The notes beneath the pieces are model-generated. The model did no database searches. It worked only from the letters and a program-made list of their open reading frames with translations, and had not been told where the DNA came from. DNA of 64,000 bases. Origin: Vallitalea pronyensis. GTDB taxonomy: Bacteria > Bacillota > Clostridia > Lachnospirales > Vallitaleaceae. The stretch spans positions 3,677,001 to 3,741,000 of the forward strand of contig NZ_CP058649.1 in NCBI RefSeq assembly GCF_018141445.1, given 5' to 3'. The stretch's first letter is position 1. The number at the start of each line of letters is the position of its first letter. This document shows, piece after piece, positions 32,885 to 41,753 of this stretch. Both the position numbers and the translations under genes were made by a program.

Positions 32885-33874
32885 TCACAGACGAAATACT
32901 GCAGCTGAAACATTAAATCCAACCCCAGAAGCGATAAAGACCACAAGATCACCCTGTTTTACACGGCCTTCTTCAAGAGCCACATCAAGAGCCATAGGAA
33001 TACATGCCGAACCTGTATAGCCATAGCGATCCATAATGCATGTGGTTTTTTCCATGGGTAAATTAATGGCTTTCATGACTTCTTCAATGACCCATTTATT
33101 AATCTGAGTTAAGAAGATATGATCAATATCTTTATACGCCATCTTAACTTTATTAAGGACATCTTTAATAAGGGGTGGCCATAGTTTAATGTTACGATCA
33201 GGTGGTAGTTTCTTTAAAAAAGTTAAGAGATGTTCTTTATTTTCTAAACGCTCTATGGTTATAGGGTTCTTCGTTCCACCAGCATAGATACCTAATAGGT
33301 CATACTGTGTACCATCGGCAATCAACTTAGAAGCTAAGAAGCCCTCTTCTTTTTCACCTTCAACTGCCTGAAGAACAATAGCTCCACCTCCATCAGCAAA
33401 GATAGGAAATACATTTGGGTTACTTTTGTCAACGAATTTGGTCATGTTGTAAACACCAACTACAAGAATATAGGTATAGCCACCAGTCATGATCATACGC
33501 GAAGCCACATCCATACCTGCTACAAAGCCTGAACAAGACGCATTCAAGTCAAAAGTACCTGCATTGTATGCATGAATTCTTCCTTGTAAAACCGATGAAG
33601 TAGCTGGGCTGATGTATTCAGGTGTATCCGTTGCAACAATGATTAAATCGATGTCTTCTGGCTTGATGCCTGCTTCGTCAATAGCCTTTAAGGCCGCATG
33701 TTCGCCTAGATCAACTGAACTTTCATGCTCATCAGTTACGTAACGCTGTTTTATGCCCAGTTTTTCTTCAATGCTAGGTTTTAACGGTTCCCCTAACATT
33801 TTTTCCATGTCTGCATTGGTTATTAATTGGTCGGGTACATATCTTCCAGTACCTACGATTTTAGCTCTTAACAT
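32885..33874 (-). CDS. KAS III-like protein with altered triad
   Basis: About 329 residues, thiolase fold. The nucleophile is present (FDLNASCSGFVAG). In FabH the catalytic His and Asn sit in HQAN and YGNTSAASIP motifs; here the matching places read LTQIN (His to Thr) and YGYTGSACIP (Asn to Tyr). Decarboxylative FabH chemistry is therefore unlikely, while acyl transfer or non-decarboxylative condensation from an acyl-Cys is possible. ATG 33874 after AGGGGTG is preferred over GTG 33883. It ends the minus-strand operon, 16 bases after the CoA-transferase gene. Cytosolic. Confidence 0.8.
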   Translation of the reverse strand: MLRAKIVGTGRYVPDQLITNADMEKMLGEPLKPSIEEKLGIKQRYVTDEHESSVDLGEHAALKAIDEAGIKPEDIDLIIVATDTPEYISPATSSVLQGRIHAYNAGTFDLNASCSGFVAGMDVASRMIMTGGYTYILVVGVYNMTKFVDKSNPNVFPIFADGGGAIVLQAVEGEKEEGFLASKLIADGTQYDLLGIYAGGTKNPITIERLENKEHLLTFLKKLPPDRNIKLWPPLIKDVLNKVKMAYKDIDHIFLTQINKWVIEEVMKAINLPMEKTTCIMDRYGYTGSACIPMALDVALEEGRVKQGDLVVFIASGVGFNVSAAVFRL

Positions 33875-33890
33875 GTCACACACCCCTATT

Positions 33891-35210
33891 CTACCAAATC
33901 ATCAGTTCTTTGGCTTCTTCTCTTAATTGTTCCCTAAACTTTGGATAAGCGATGCTGATGAGTCGCTCTACGCGTTCACGGATAGACGTTCCACGTAATG
34001 CTGCGACACCATACTCTGTCACAACATAATCCACATCATTGCGTGATAGAGATACTGCTGCTCCAACATCAAGTCTGGACACTATCTTAGAAATTTCTTT
34101 TCGTTCATCCTGACCTTGCACTCTCACTCTTGCTGTAGCATAAAGAGCAATAATGGATTTTCCACCTTCTGCATTCTGAGCACCAATGGCTGTATCCGAT
34201 TGCCCCCCAGTGCCACTAAACTGACGATGCCCAATGGACTCAGAACAACATTGTCCTGTTAAATCAATCTGCAACGTGGTGTTGATAGAAACCATCTTGT
34301 AATTTTGTCCAATGACATATGGATCATTGACCCAACTGCCACGCATGATATTTACACCTGGATTGTCATGTATAAAATCATATAACTTCTTCGTACCCAA
34401 AGCAAAGGTTGCTACCATTTTACCAGGCATTAACGTCTTATGCTTACCTGTAATAACCCCTGCTTCGTAGAGATCAACCATGCCATCTGTAAACATCTCT
34501 GTGTGTATACCAAGGTCTTTTTTATGCATGAGCTCAGCCGCTACAGCATTGGGTATTCCCCCTATACCTAATTGAATGGTAGAACCATCTTCTACTAGGT
34601 CCGCTATGTATTTTCCAATGACTTTATCCTTATCAGAAGGCTCTAATGTTGGCAATTCAGGTATTGGATAATCCACTTCCACCACATAATCAATATCGTT
34701 AATATGGACAATGGTATCCCCAAAGGTTCGTGGCATATTTGGATTAACTTCCAGTATAACCATATCTGCTTTTTCAACCATATCCCGTTCATAGGTGACG
34801 CTTAACGATAGGGATATAAAACCATGTTCATCCATAGGTGAAGCTGTTCCTAGGAATACATTGGTTGGACGATGATCCAAACGTTTCGTTGCACAAAAGT
34901 GTAGGTTATTGGGGATGTAGGATACATTTCCTTGTCTATGAGCCTTTCGAATAGCCGGACTATAGAACCAGCCATCCATACGAAAACTTTCCTCATAGTC
35001 AGGATTCACAAAGTAAGGATAATCATTCTGGGGCAGGCAGGTGGCAATATTTACACCTTTAACCCGTTGGCTAATGGTATGTAACTTGGATAATATCTCC
35101 TTTGGTTCAGCTGCTGATAATGCGGATACCAGATTATCACCTGATTGAATTTTGTCTAGTGCTTGGTCCACTGTTATTTTTTTACTTCTATATATTTTTC
35201 TTACATCCAT
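33891..35210 (-). CDS. Acetyl-CoA hydrolase/transferase family CoA-transferase
   Basis: 439 residues, the size of 4-hydroxybutyrate CoA-transferase (AbfT/Cat2 group). Motifs: VFLGTASPMDEHGFISLSLS, ILEVNPNMPRTFGDTIVHI, IQLGIGGIPNAVAAEL, IHTEMFTDGMVDLYEAGVITG (the Glu of HTEM is expected to carry the CoA thioester) and VVTEYGVAALRGTSIRERVERLI. It moves CoA from acetyl-CoA or another donor to a carboxylic acid in the cytosol. It sits between two KAS III-like genes in one operon, suggesting it makes the acyl-CoA they act on. Exact acid unknown; hydroxybutyrate-type acids are the family precedent. Confidence 0.88.
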   Translation of the reverse strand: MDVRKIYRSKKITVDQALDKIQSGDNLVSALSAAEPKEILSKLHTISQRVKGVNIATCLPQNDYPYFVNPDYEESFRMDGWFYSPAIRKAHRQGNVSYIPNNLHFCATKRLDHRPTNVFLGTASPMDEHGFISLSLSVTYERDMVEKADMVILEVNPNMPRTFGDTIVHINDIDYVVEVDYPIPELPTLEPSDKDKVIGKYIADLVEDGSTIQLGIGGIPNAVAAELMHKKDLGIHTEMFTDGMVDLYEAGVITGKHKTLMPGKMVATFALGTKKLYDFIHDNPGVNIMRGSWVNDPYVIGQNYKMVSINTTLQIDLTGQCCSESIGHRQFSGTGGQSDTAIGAQNAEGGKSIIALYATARVRVQGQDERKEISKIVSRLDVGAAVSLSRNDVDYVVTEYGVAALRGTSIRERVERLISIAYPKFREQLREEAKELMIW

Positions 35211-35236
35211 GACCTAGTCCTCCATTCTTTCTATGA

Positions 35237-36268
35237 TTAATGTTTTTTAGCTTTTCCCCATCTAATCACATTGGCGGCCCATGCATAGCCTATTCCTGCG
35301 GCAATCATGGCTACAACTGTACCTTCTTTTACCTTGCCTTCTTCTAATGCCAGGTGTAAGGATAAAATCTGATCCACCTGACCCATATGCCCATAGTGGT
35401 TAAGATAAATGGATTGTTCATCGGTTAGTCCTAATAAATCCAATAAATACTTATGCATGGAATATTTAAAATGGAGTACTGCTAGATAGCCTAATTCTTC
35501 CTTTACCATACCTGATTTTTCAAAAGCTTTATCCATACAGGTAATCCAATTCTTCATAGACACTTCATTCAAACGATTTTTCATATGCTTTTCATCGAAA
35601 ATTCTCAGCTTAAAAGCATCATCAATATTCTCTAGGGTAATGGGGTGGGTTGTTCCACCAATCTCAACACCTACATCTCTGGCCAATGAACCATCTGTCA
35701 TTATATGTGTTCCTAATAAGACATTGGCGTTGTGTCCTTTTTTCATGATGATGGCTCCACCTCCAGCTGATAAGTTATACATCATGGACATGGACCGGTC
35801 ACCATAATCCACCAGATCGCTATTACGATAACCACCAACTACCAACACCATGTTGATCGTATCATCAGCAATCATCATGTCCTTAGCCATTTTCATGGCA
35901 GCTACCGTTGTACAACATCTTTGTTGCACATCAATAGACCATGCATTCTTTGCACCTATTTTTTCTTGTATGTAGATACCCGATGTGGTCAGTGGGTATT
36001 CTTTCCATTCTTCTCCCATACATAGAATAAGATCTATCTCTAAAGGATTAACACCTGTTCGTTCAAGTGCATGTCGTGCAGCTTTCATACCCATGTCCTG
36101 TGGACCATCCTCTTTATTTGGTATTGTTTTTTCGATAATGCCTAACTTATTGATAATAGCTTCTTCAGCCCATATGCCACCTGTTTTTTCAGCTATTTCA
36201 GCTGCTGTCATTCGTCCATCTGGTATATAAATTCCGGTTCCAACAATACCTATGTTATCGTGTTCCAA
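35237..36268 (-). CDS. Second KAS III-like protein
   Basis: About 343 residues, thiolase fold: GIVGTGIYIPDGRMTAAEIA, nucleophile region SIDVQQRCCTTVAAMKMA, and HFKYSMHKYL and YLNHYGHMGQVDQILSLHLAL in place of HQAN and GNTSAAS. The His is kept (LHFKYS) but both Asn positions differ (Ser and His). The frame extends to GTG 36286, but the AAGGAGGA site lies inside that extension, so TTG 36268, eight bases after it, is the probable start. First gene of a three-gene run with the CoA-transferase and the other KAS III-like gene; the two paralogues may work as a pair. Confidence 0.78.
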   Translation of the reverse strand: MEHDNIGIVGTGIYIPDGRMTAAEIAEKTGGIWAEEAIINKLGIIEKTIPNKEDGPQDMGMKAARHALERTGVNPLEIDLILCMGEEWKEYPLTTSGIYIQEKIGAKNAWSIDVQQRCCTTVAAMKMAKDMMIADDTINMVLVVGGYRNSDLVDYGDRSMSMMYNLSAGGGAIIMKKGHNANVLLGTHIMTDGSLARDVGVEIGGTTHPITLENIDDAFKLRIFDEKHMKNRLNEVSMKNWITCMDKAFEKSGMVKEELGYLAVLHFKYSMHKYLLDLLGLTDEQSIYLNHYGHMGQVDQILSLHLALEEGKVKEGTVVAMIAAGIGYAWAANVIRWGKAKKH

Positions 36269-36419
36269 AACATTCTCCTCCTTCACTCTATTTATCCATG
36301 ATCTATGTAAAAATTAGCTTGACTTTACAATGTCGAAGCTTCTTATTCATATCCTTAACAAAATGACAACGATGTTTTTTTCTTTAATTATTTCACATCC
36401 CAAGTACTACTTAATCATT

Positions 36420-36530
36420 TTATTTATTCATGTATTCTTCCATATCTTCCAATATGGATACCCTGTCTGCTTGACCATCGGAGATATATCTTGCTATACA
36501 ATCCTTTAATGTTTCATGTAGGACAACATA
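36420..36530 (-). pseudogene. C-terminal remnant of an unknown gene
   Basis: In the 380-base gap before the second KAS III-like gene, one frame reads YVVLHETLKDCIARYISDGQ and then ADRVSILEDMEEYMNK to a stop. It is closed upstream by a stop codon and has no start. It looks like the end of a lost gene; family unknown. No promoter was recognised in the rest of the gap, so the downstream operon may be read through from 37495. Confidence 0.35.
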
Positions 36531-36648
36531 CTATCTATTTATTCACATGGGCATCTGTTTTTTTCTAATCACGCAATCTCTTTCATATGGAATGAGTAAG
36601 TAAATAAATTACCTACCCATTCCATTATTTCCTTTCCCACTGACTTGT

Positions 36649-37446
36649 CTATTGGTATAAAAAATCCACGATAAGTTTGTTGGTTAATGCTGGTTGCTCC
36701 ATAAAAAATACATGCCCTGCTCCTTCTAAAACTTCACATCTGGAGTGAGGAATTTTATTTTGAATCAGTTGGCTGTTTTCCCATGGTACGACACGATCAC
36801 CTCTACCAGCAAGAATCAATGTTTCTGCTTTTACTTTACATAATCGTTCTTCTGTATTAAAACCTGCTGACGCCATTAATTGACGATTATATGCAAATTT
36901 TGGTTGGGGGTGTGCCATTTTTTCTTCCATAATTTTAACCAGTACATCTTCATGCTTTGAAAGATTTTTTTCATCAAGTGCGATACTTATGACCTTCTTG
37001 ATATCATCTTCTGATTTATAGTCACCGCCACCTTTAAACATCATGGATAAGGTTGCTTCTGGTATTGGAATACAATTAGGTCCACCAAAAGTTGTTGAAC
37101 ATAATATAAGTTTATCCACATATTCAGGGTAGGATAGTGCAAATTCTTGAGCTACATAGCCCCCCATAGATACCCCTAAAATATGGGCTTTTTTAATACC
37201 TAAAGCATCTAATAACTCTGCCATATCCGCTGCAAACAGCTCAATGGTATATTCTTCATCGGGCATATCTGTTTTACCAACACCTCGGTTATCAAAGACA
37301 ATGACCTTATAATGTTGAGATAACCTTTCTATCTGTTTATACCACATCCATGTTGCATAGCCTAATCCTTCAATGAGCACCAACGGTTCGCCTGAACCAT
37401 GTATTTCATAATACATATGAATGCCATTTGCTTTTATTCGTCCCAT
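36649..37446 (-). CDS. Alpha/beta hydrolase
   Basis: 265 residues with an intact triad: oxyanion HGSGEPLVLIEGLG, nucleophile GVSMGG (Ser near 98), Asp in LILAGRGDRVVPW and His in EGAGHVFFMEQP. The FDNRGVGKTDMP segment is typical of the lactonase/esterase branch. No signal peptide, so it acts inside the cell on small esters or lactones. Directly behind a perfect sigma-54 promoter (37495-37509). Placed between the secreted lipase-like gene and the CoA-transferase operon, it may cleave imported esters; that is inference. Confidence 0.88.
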   Translation of the reverse strand: MGRIKANGIHMYYEIHGSGEPLVLIEGLGYATWMWYKQIERLSQHYKVIVFDNRGVGKTDMPDEEYTIELFAADMAELLDALGIKKAHILGVSMGGYVAQEFALSYPEYVDKLILCSTTFGGPNCIPIPEATLSMMFKGGGDYKSEDDIKKVISIALDEKNLSKHEDVLVKIMEEKMAHPQPKFAYNRQLMASAGFNTEERLCKVKAETLILAGRGDRVVPWENSQLIQNKIPHSRCEVLEGAGHVFFMEQPALTNKLIVDFLYQ

Positions 37447-37494
37447 CTTAACACCTCAACGTTTCATTATATGCTATTTTTACTTATATAAATT

Positions 37495-37509
37495 GCAAAT
37501 ACTGTGCCA
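37495..37509 (-). promoter_or_regulatory. Sigma-54 promoter 1
   Basis: On the minus strand TGGCAC-AGTAT-TTGC, an exact match to the -24/-12 consensus with correct spacing, about 50 bases before the alpha/beta hydrolase start. It probably also serves the KAS III/CoA-transferase genes downstream. Confidence 0.85.
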
Positions 37510-37528
37510 ATCGTACTAGTGACTTTAT

Positions 37529-38758
37529 CTATCTTTCAAGCTGTGTTCTTACCCAATGCATAGCAGGTATTTCATAGGTTAATTCAATATGGTTGTAATC
37601 CATGGTCTGTTTATCTAACAGTGTTGCACCACCAACAGTCATATCATGGGTTAACATAGCACTATCCACAAATAAGATACCATCGCTTGGTCCATCATTC
37701 TCAAGGACAATACCTTCAATGGTATTTTTGTTACCACTAAGGGTAGCCAGTTCAACACCTGCATCTACTGGAGATTGCTTGAGTAAACTTATTACATAAT
37801 CACCTTGGCTGATGGCATAATCAATACCCTTTGAGTAACTAAAGAACCCCCATCCACCGTGATAAGCCGTGTACCAATCTTGTTCTGTAACGGACAACGG
37901 ATACTCTGAGTCCCACCTCGCTAACATCTGAGCTTGACCTGTATAAGCTCCCCCACCATCACCCTCACCATAGATACTATGATAGGCTGTATTATGCCAT
38001 AGACCATAGATGAGCATACTTGTGAAAGGTACTGGACCAAAAGCATCATTGGCCATAATCCCCCATGCTGCCCATGTATTTCTAAAAGCATAATCAATAC
38101 CGCCATTAGGTGCTGCTAGTTGGATATAGCGACGGACATCTTGGTCATAAGCTGTACCGTAGCTCTTTTTAACGTTGGATACATACATACGTGCGCTCAT
38201 ATTGCCTTTGCTATGGGCAATCAGGTCTACTTTTGAAGCACCTGTTACTTCCTTAATACGGTCTATAGCTGCATCAAGAATTTCTCTTTGAACATAATTA
38301 TCTCCGTGAGGATGGGCAAATGTAATAGAAAACACTTGGTAACCATCATGACTTAGATATTGCATCAGCCCATCCCTTGACCCGTCTAATCTTGGGTCTG
38401 CATAGTAGTCCCCATTGGACCCTGCACCATGTACAAGCAATACGGGGTATGGTTTTGAGCCTGTATCCCAATGAGCTGCATAATGCAGCAAAAATAATTG
38501 GGAATGGGGTTGGGCTGTACCAAATTGGGTGACAATATTGGAGGCTTTGTGTTCATTATCCCCAATAAAAATCTCTTGACGGATACTGCTGTTGTGTAAA
38601 CGAATACGTTCTACTTTATCCCAATATTTCGTTGTAGCACTCTCTGTAAATGTTGCTTCAATAGTCATGTTGGAGCTAGCCTTTATAGGTGTTTCAGTCA
38701 CAATTACCATTGCTGTCAAAACGACTGTTAGTAATAACGCACTTACTTTTTTAAACAT
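37529..38758 (-). CDS. Secreted lipase / polyester depolymerase-like hydrolase
   Basis: About 409 residues. Signal peptide MFKKVSALLLTVVLTAMVIV ending near KASS. Alpha/beta hydrolase core: VLLVHGAGSNGDYY (oxyanion), a lipase box VDLIAHSKGN (Ser near residue 205, box A-H-S-x-G) and YIQLAAPNGG. The A-H-S-x-G box and long lid-like insert (TSMLIYGLWHNTAYHS) are reminiscent of bacterial lipases and of PhaZ7-type polyhydroxybutyrate depolymerases; the choice between them is open. ATG 38758 follows AAGGAGGAC. It sits 73 bases after the Liv-type binding protein gene, so probably co-transcribed with the transporter under sigma-54 control. Confidence 0.82.
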   Translation of the reverse strand: MFKKVSALLLTVVLTAMVIVTETPIKASSNMTIEATFTESATTKYWDKVERIRLHNSSIRQEIFIGDNEHKASNIVTQFGTAQPHSQLFLLHYAAHWDTGSKPYPVLLVHGAGSNGDYYADPRLDGSRDGLMQYLSHDGYQVFSITFAHPHGDNYVQREILDAAIDRIKEVTGASKVDLIAHSKGNMSARMYVSNVKKSYGTAYDQDVRRYIQLAAPNGGIDYAFRNTWAAWGIMANDAFGPVPFTSMLIYGLWHNTAYHSIYGEGDGGGAYTGQAQMLARWDSEYPLSVTEQDWYTAYHGGWGFFSYSKGIDYAISQGDYVISLLKQSPVDAGVELATLSGNKNTIEGIVLENDGPSDGILFVDSAMLTHDMTVGGATLLDKQTMDYNHIELTYEIPAMHWVRTQLER

Positions 38759-38831
38759 CCTATTGTCCTCCTTCAACCTATCTTTGTTTTTATCCATTGA
38801 TTATCCTTTTATATCTCTTGACAACAGCCTT

Positions 38832-40136
38832 TTAGAATGCATTAAAATCCGTTAATAATTCAAAGATAAATGCATCATCCTGCTGAACAACTCGGCTAAT
38901 AGCCATCTGGGTAACACCTTCTCGAACGCCTGTTGTATACGAAATCTCAGGTGCTAGACCTTCAGTGAATTTTAAGTGATTCATAGCATCAATATATCCT
39001 GCCCAAGATAAGTTATCCCCTGCTTGTTTGACACCAGCTACAAATGTTTCAGCTGCAACCCAACCAGCCATGGTGTACGCATTAACAGGTACATCAGCAA
39101 AATACTTAGCCATTGCATCATTCAAAGGTTTTAATTTAGCTTCTGATACATCCAACCAGCCCATAACATGTAAGTTTGTGATCACATTTGGAGCACCTGG
39201 TGATGCCATGGCTAAGAATGAAGCATCTGCATTGGAATAGGTTGTAAGCATGGGTATATTAAAACCAACCTTTTCAATTTCTTTTAAGATACCTGCTGTG
39301 CCACCACCAAGTCCATAAATAATCAATAAGTCTGGATTAGCACTCTTGGCTTTTTGTACCTGAACTGTAAAATCTGTGTCTCCAGCGTTGTAAGCTAATT
39401 GATCACTTGCAGCTAATACATCAGATTTTCCTAATGCTTTTAAGCCGTCAACGATGCCATCTAGCCCGTCTTTACCTACATCATCATTTCGATAAATCAC
39501 TGCAATCTTTGAAGCGTTAAATTCATCCATTGCATATTTTGCCATTAATTTACCTTCATAAACATAATTTGGCTGAACAGGGAAAAAATTTTCTCCAGCC
39601 TCTGTCAGTGTAGCTGCACCTGAGCCAAAGTACACCGATGGAATGCCCTCTTCTTTTACGATATCCACAGATGCCATAACACCTGGTGTGCCTAAGTGCC
39701 CAACTATAGCGAATACTTCTTCATCAAAGACTAAGGATTCAATAGCCTGCACGGATTTATCCGGTTTAAATTCATCATCTTTCTTAATTAGCTCGATTTT
39801 TCGCCCATTAACCCCTCCTTCTTCGTTTACCTTATTGAAGTATGCTTCCATACCTGCAAAGTAAGGTGTCCCAATGAACGCAAGAGGACCAGATTGTACA
39901 CCTACCGTTCCAATTTTAATAGCTGAATCGGAAGCTCCATTAGCGTATTCAACCTTAACAGGTTTTTCTTCGTCTTTATTGTCATCCTGATTACTATGAC
40001 TATCTTCTGTTGCTGGGTTGTCTTTTGCTTTATCACCGTTGGTAGAATCCGCTTCTTTCTTACACCCCGTTATGGATAGTATCAGTACTAAACTCAGTAC
40101 TAAGATAAGTAATGTGTTACCCTTTAACTTGAACAT
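38832..40136 (-). CDS. Liv-type ABC substrate-binding lipoprotein
   Basis: 434 residues. Lipoprotein signal (LLILVLSLVLILSITGC), an acidic linker (about 25-60), then a LivJ/AmiC-type two-lobed binding domain: IKIGTVGVQSGPLAFIGTPY, GGVNGRKIELIKKDDEFKPD, VFAIVGHLGTPGVMASVDIV and DLLIIYGLGGGTAGILKEIE. It captures substrate outside the membrane. The family binds branched-chain amino acids but also amides, urea and aromatic or short organic acids. Here the companion hydrolases and CoA genes favour an organic acid (inference). Good AAAGGGAGG site before the ATG. Confidence 0.92.
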   Translation of the reverse strand: MFKLKGNTLLILVLSLVLILSITGCKKEADSTNGDKAKDNPATEDSHSNQDDNKDEEKPVKVEYANGASDSAIKIGTVGVQSGPLAFIGTPYFAGMEAYFNKVNEEGGVNGRKIELIKKDDEFKPDKSVQAIESLVFDEEVFAIVGHLGTPGVMASVDIVKEEGIPSVYFGSGAATLTEAGENFFPVQPNYVYEGKLMAKYAMDEFNASKIAVIYRNDDVGKDGLDGIVDGLKALGKSDVLAASDQLAYNAGDTDFTVQVQKAKSANPDLLIIYGLGGGTAGILKEIEKVGFNIPMLTTYSNADASFLAMASPGAPNVITNLHVMGWLDVSEAKLKPLNDAMAKYFADVPVNAYTMAGWVAAETFVAGVKQAGDNLSWAGYIDAMNHLKFTEGLAPEISYTTGVREGVTQMAISRVVQQDDAFIFELLTDFNAF

Positions 40137-40221
40137 AAAATTTCCTCCCTTTAATCATGTATATTTATAATGGATACACCAAGACTTAACATCCTGGTAA
40201 AGCCTATTGTTACCAATGGCA

Positions 40222-40929
40222 CTATAAACTGCCTAGATAAGCTTGCTTCACTTTTTCATCGTTACGAAGCTCATTGGCTGGTCCTCTGTGTACGATTTTA
40301 CCCGTTTCTAAGATATAGCCATAATCAGCAATGGCTAGTGCTTGATAAGCATTTTGCTCCACAAGCAGTATAGTTGTTCCTGATTTATTGATTTCTTGTA
40401 TAATATGAAAGATATCTTTCACGATTAATGGGGCTAAGCCCAAGGAAGGTTCATCCAATAACAACAACTTAGGCTTCGCCATCAGTGCTCTTCCAATAGC
40501 CAGCATTTGCTGTTCACCACCAGACAATGTACCTGCTGTTTGTTTCTCCCTTTCCTTCAACCTGGGAAAATAACCATATACTTTTTCTAATGTCGTCTTA
40601 ATGTCTTTTTTATCTGTTCGTGTATAAGCCCCTATCATCAGGTTTTCATTCACCGATAATTCAGGAAAAATCTGTCTACCCTCTGGGGATTGAACAATAC
40701 CCCTTGCTACGATATGCTCTGGTCGAACACTTGTTAAATGGGCTTCTTCAAAGGTTATATGACCATCCCTTACTTCCAAGATACCTGAAATGGCTTTTAA
40801 TATGGAGGTCTTACCAGCTCCATTTGCTCCTAATAATGTAACAATTTTACCTCTTGGTACGGATAGTGTGATACCTTTTAGTGCATGAACATAACCATAA
40901 TACGCATTTACATCTGTCAGTTTAAGCAT
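40222..40929 (-). CDS. Liv-type ABC ATPase (LivF-like)
   Basis: About 235 residues. Walker A GANGAGKTS, Q-loop, signature LSGGEQQMLAIGRALMAKP, Walker B LLLLDEPSLGLAP and switch His in LLVEQNA, all typical of LivF. ATG 40929 lies after AGGAGG, and its first eight bases overlap the end of the preceding ATPase gene, showing translational coupling. Cytosolic face of the transporter. Confidence 0.93.
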   Translation of the reverse strand: MLKLTDVNAYYGYVHALKGITLSVPRGKIVTLLGANGAGKTSILKAISGILEVRDGHITFEEAHLTSVRPEHIVARGIVQSPEGRQIFPELSVNENLMIGAYTRTDKKDIKTTLEKVYGYFPRLKEREKQTAGTLSGGEQQMLAIGRALMAKPKLLLLDEPSLGLAPLIVKDIFHIIQEINKSGTTILLVEQNAYQALAIADYGYILETGKIVHRGPANELRNDEKVKQAYLGSL

Positions 40930-41713
40930 GGACTTCATCCTCCTTTCCAAGATACGCTTCTTGTACAGCAGGATCATCCTGTATGGCTTCTGGGGTTCCC
41001 TCAGCTATTTTCTTACCAAAACTGATGACACATATTTTTTCACAGACCTCCATGACAAGCCCCATATCATGCTCAACTAACAAGATAGTGACACCATATT
41101 GGTCTCTTATTTTTTTAATAAGTTTTGCTAAAGCTTCTGTTTCTGCTCCATTCATGCCAGCAGCAGGTTCATCCAAAATGATGAGCTTCGGATTGGCTAT
41201 AAGGGTTCTACCTAACTCAATAAGCTTCTGTATGCCATAAGGCTGAGAAGCCGCCAATTGATGTTCAATACCTTTTAGTCCTAGAAAATCGAGAATGTCC
41301 ATGGCTTTTTTCTTGGCCATCTTCTCTTCTCGCCATACGCTGGGTAAGTGAAAACCTTGCATCAGGATGCCACATTTTAATTGACTATGCATACCCATCA
41401 TTAAATTCTCAAGAACCGTCATGGTTTTGATGAGTTCAACGTTTTGAAATGTTCTGGCTAGACCAATGGTAATAACTTCATGGACTTTATAGTCCATAAG
41501 ATTGTAAGTCTGCTGATCTGGGCAAAACGTCATGACACCATTATCTGGCTTATAAAAACGGCTGATGCAGTTAAAAACTGTTGTTTTACCAGCTCCATTA
41601 GGTCCAATAAGTCCATAGATACTGCCTGTTTCCACAGAGAAACTTAAACGATCCACAGCTTTTAAGCCACCAAAACTCATGGATAAATTATCAACTTGTA
41701 AAATACTTTTCAT
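40922..41713 (-). CDS. Liv-type ABC ATPase (LivG-like)
   Basis: About 263 residues. Walker A GPNGAGKTT, then CISRFYKPDNG, GLARTFQNVELIKTMTVLEN (a LivG hallmark), signature-equivalent ASQPYGIQKLIELGRTLIA, Walker B LIILDEPAAGMNGAE and HDMGLVMEVCE. The frame opens at 41737, but ATG 41713 is better placed behind AAAGGA. The signature LSGG is degenerate (QPYGIQ), as is usual in LivG. Partner of the LivF-like subunit. Confidence 0.93.
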   Translation of the reverse strand: MKSILQVDNLSMSFGGLKAVDRLSFSVETGSIYGLIGPNGAGKTTVFNCISRFYKPDNGVMTFCPDQQTYNLMDYKVHEVITIGLARTFQNVELIKTMTVLENLMMGMHSQLKCGILMQGFHLPSVWREEKMAKKKAMDILDFLGLKGIEHQLAASQPYGIQKLIELGRTLIANPKLIILDEPAAGMNGAETEALAKLIKKIRDQYGVTILLVEHDMGLVMEVCEKICVISFGKKIAEGTPEAIQDDPAVQEAYLGKEDEVHA

Positions 41714-41753
41714 CTTTCCATCGATTCCTTTCTCCATTACCGAGGCGTCTGCC

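Noticed and set aside
40205..40221. TGGCACTATAAACTGCC, a possible plus-strand sigma-54 promoter
   Set aside because: The -12 element would need TTGC at this spacing and reads ACTG; no plus-strand gene follows.
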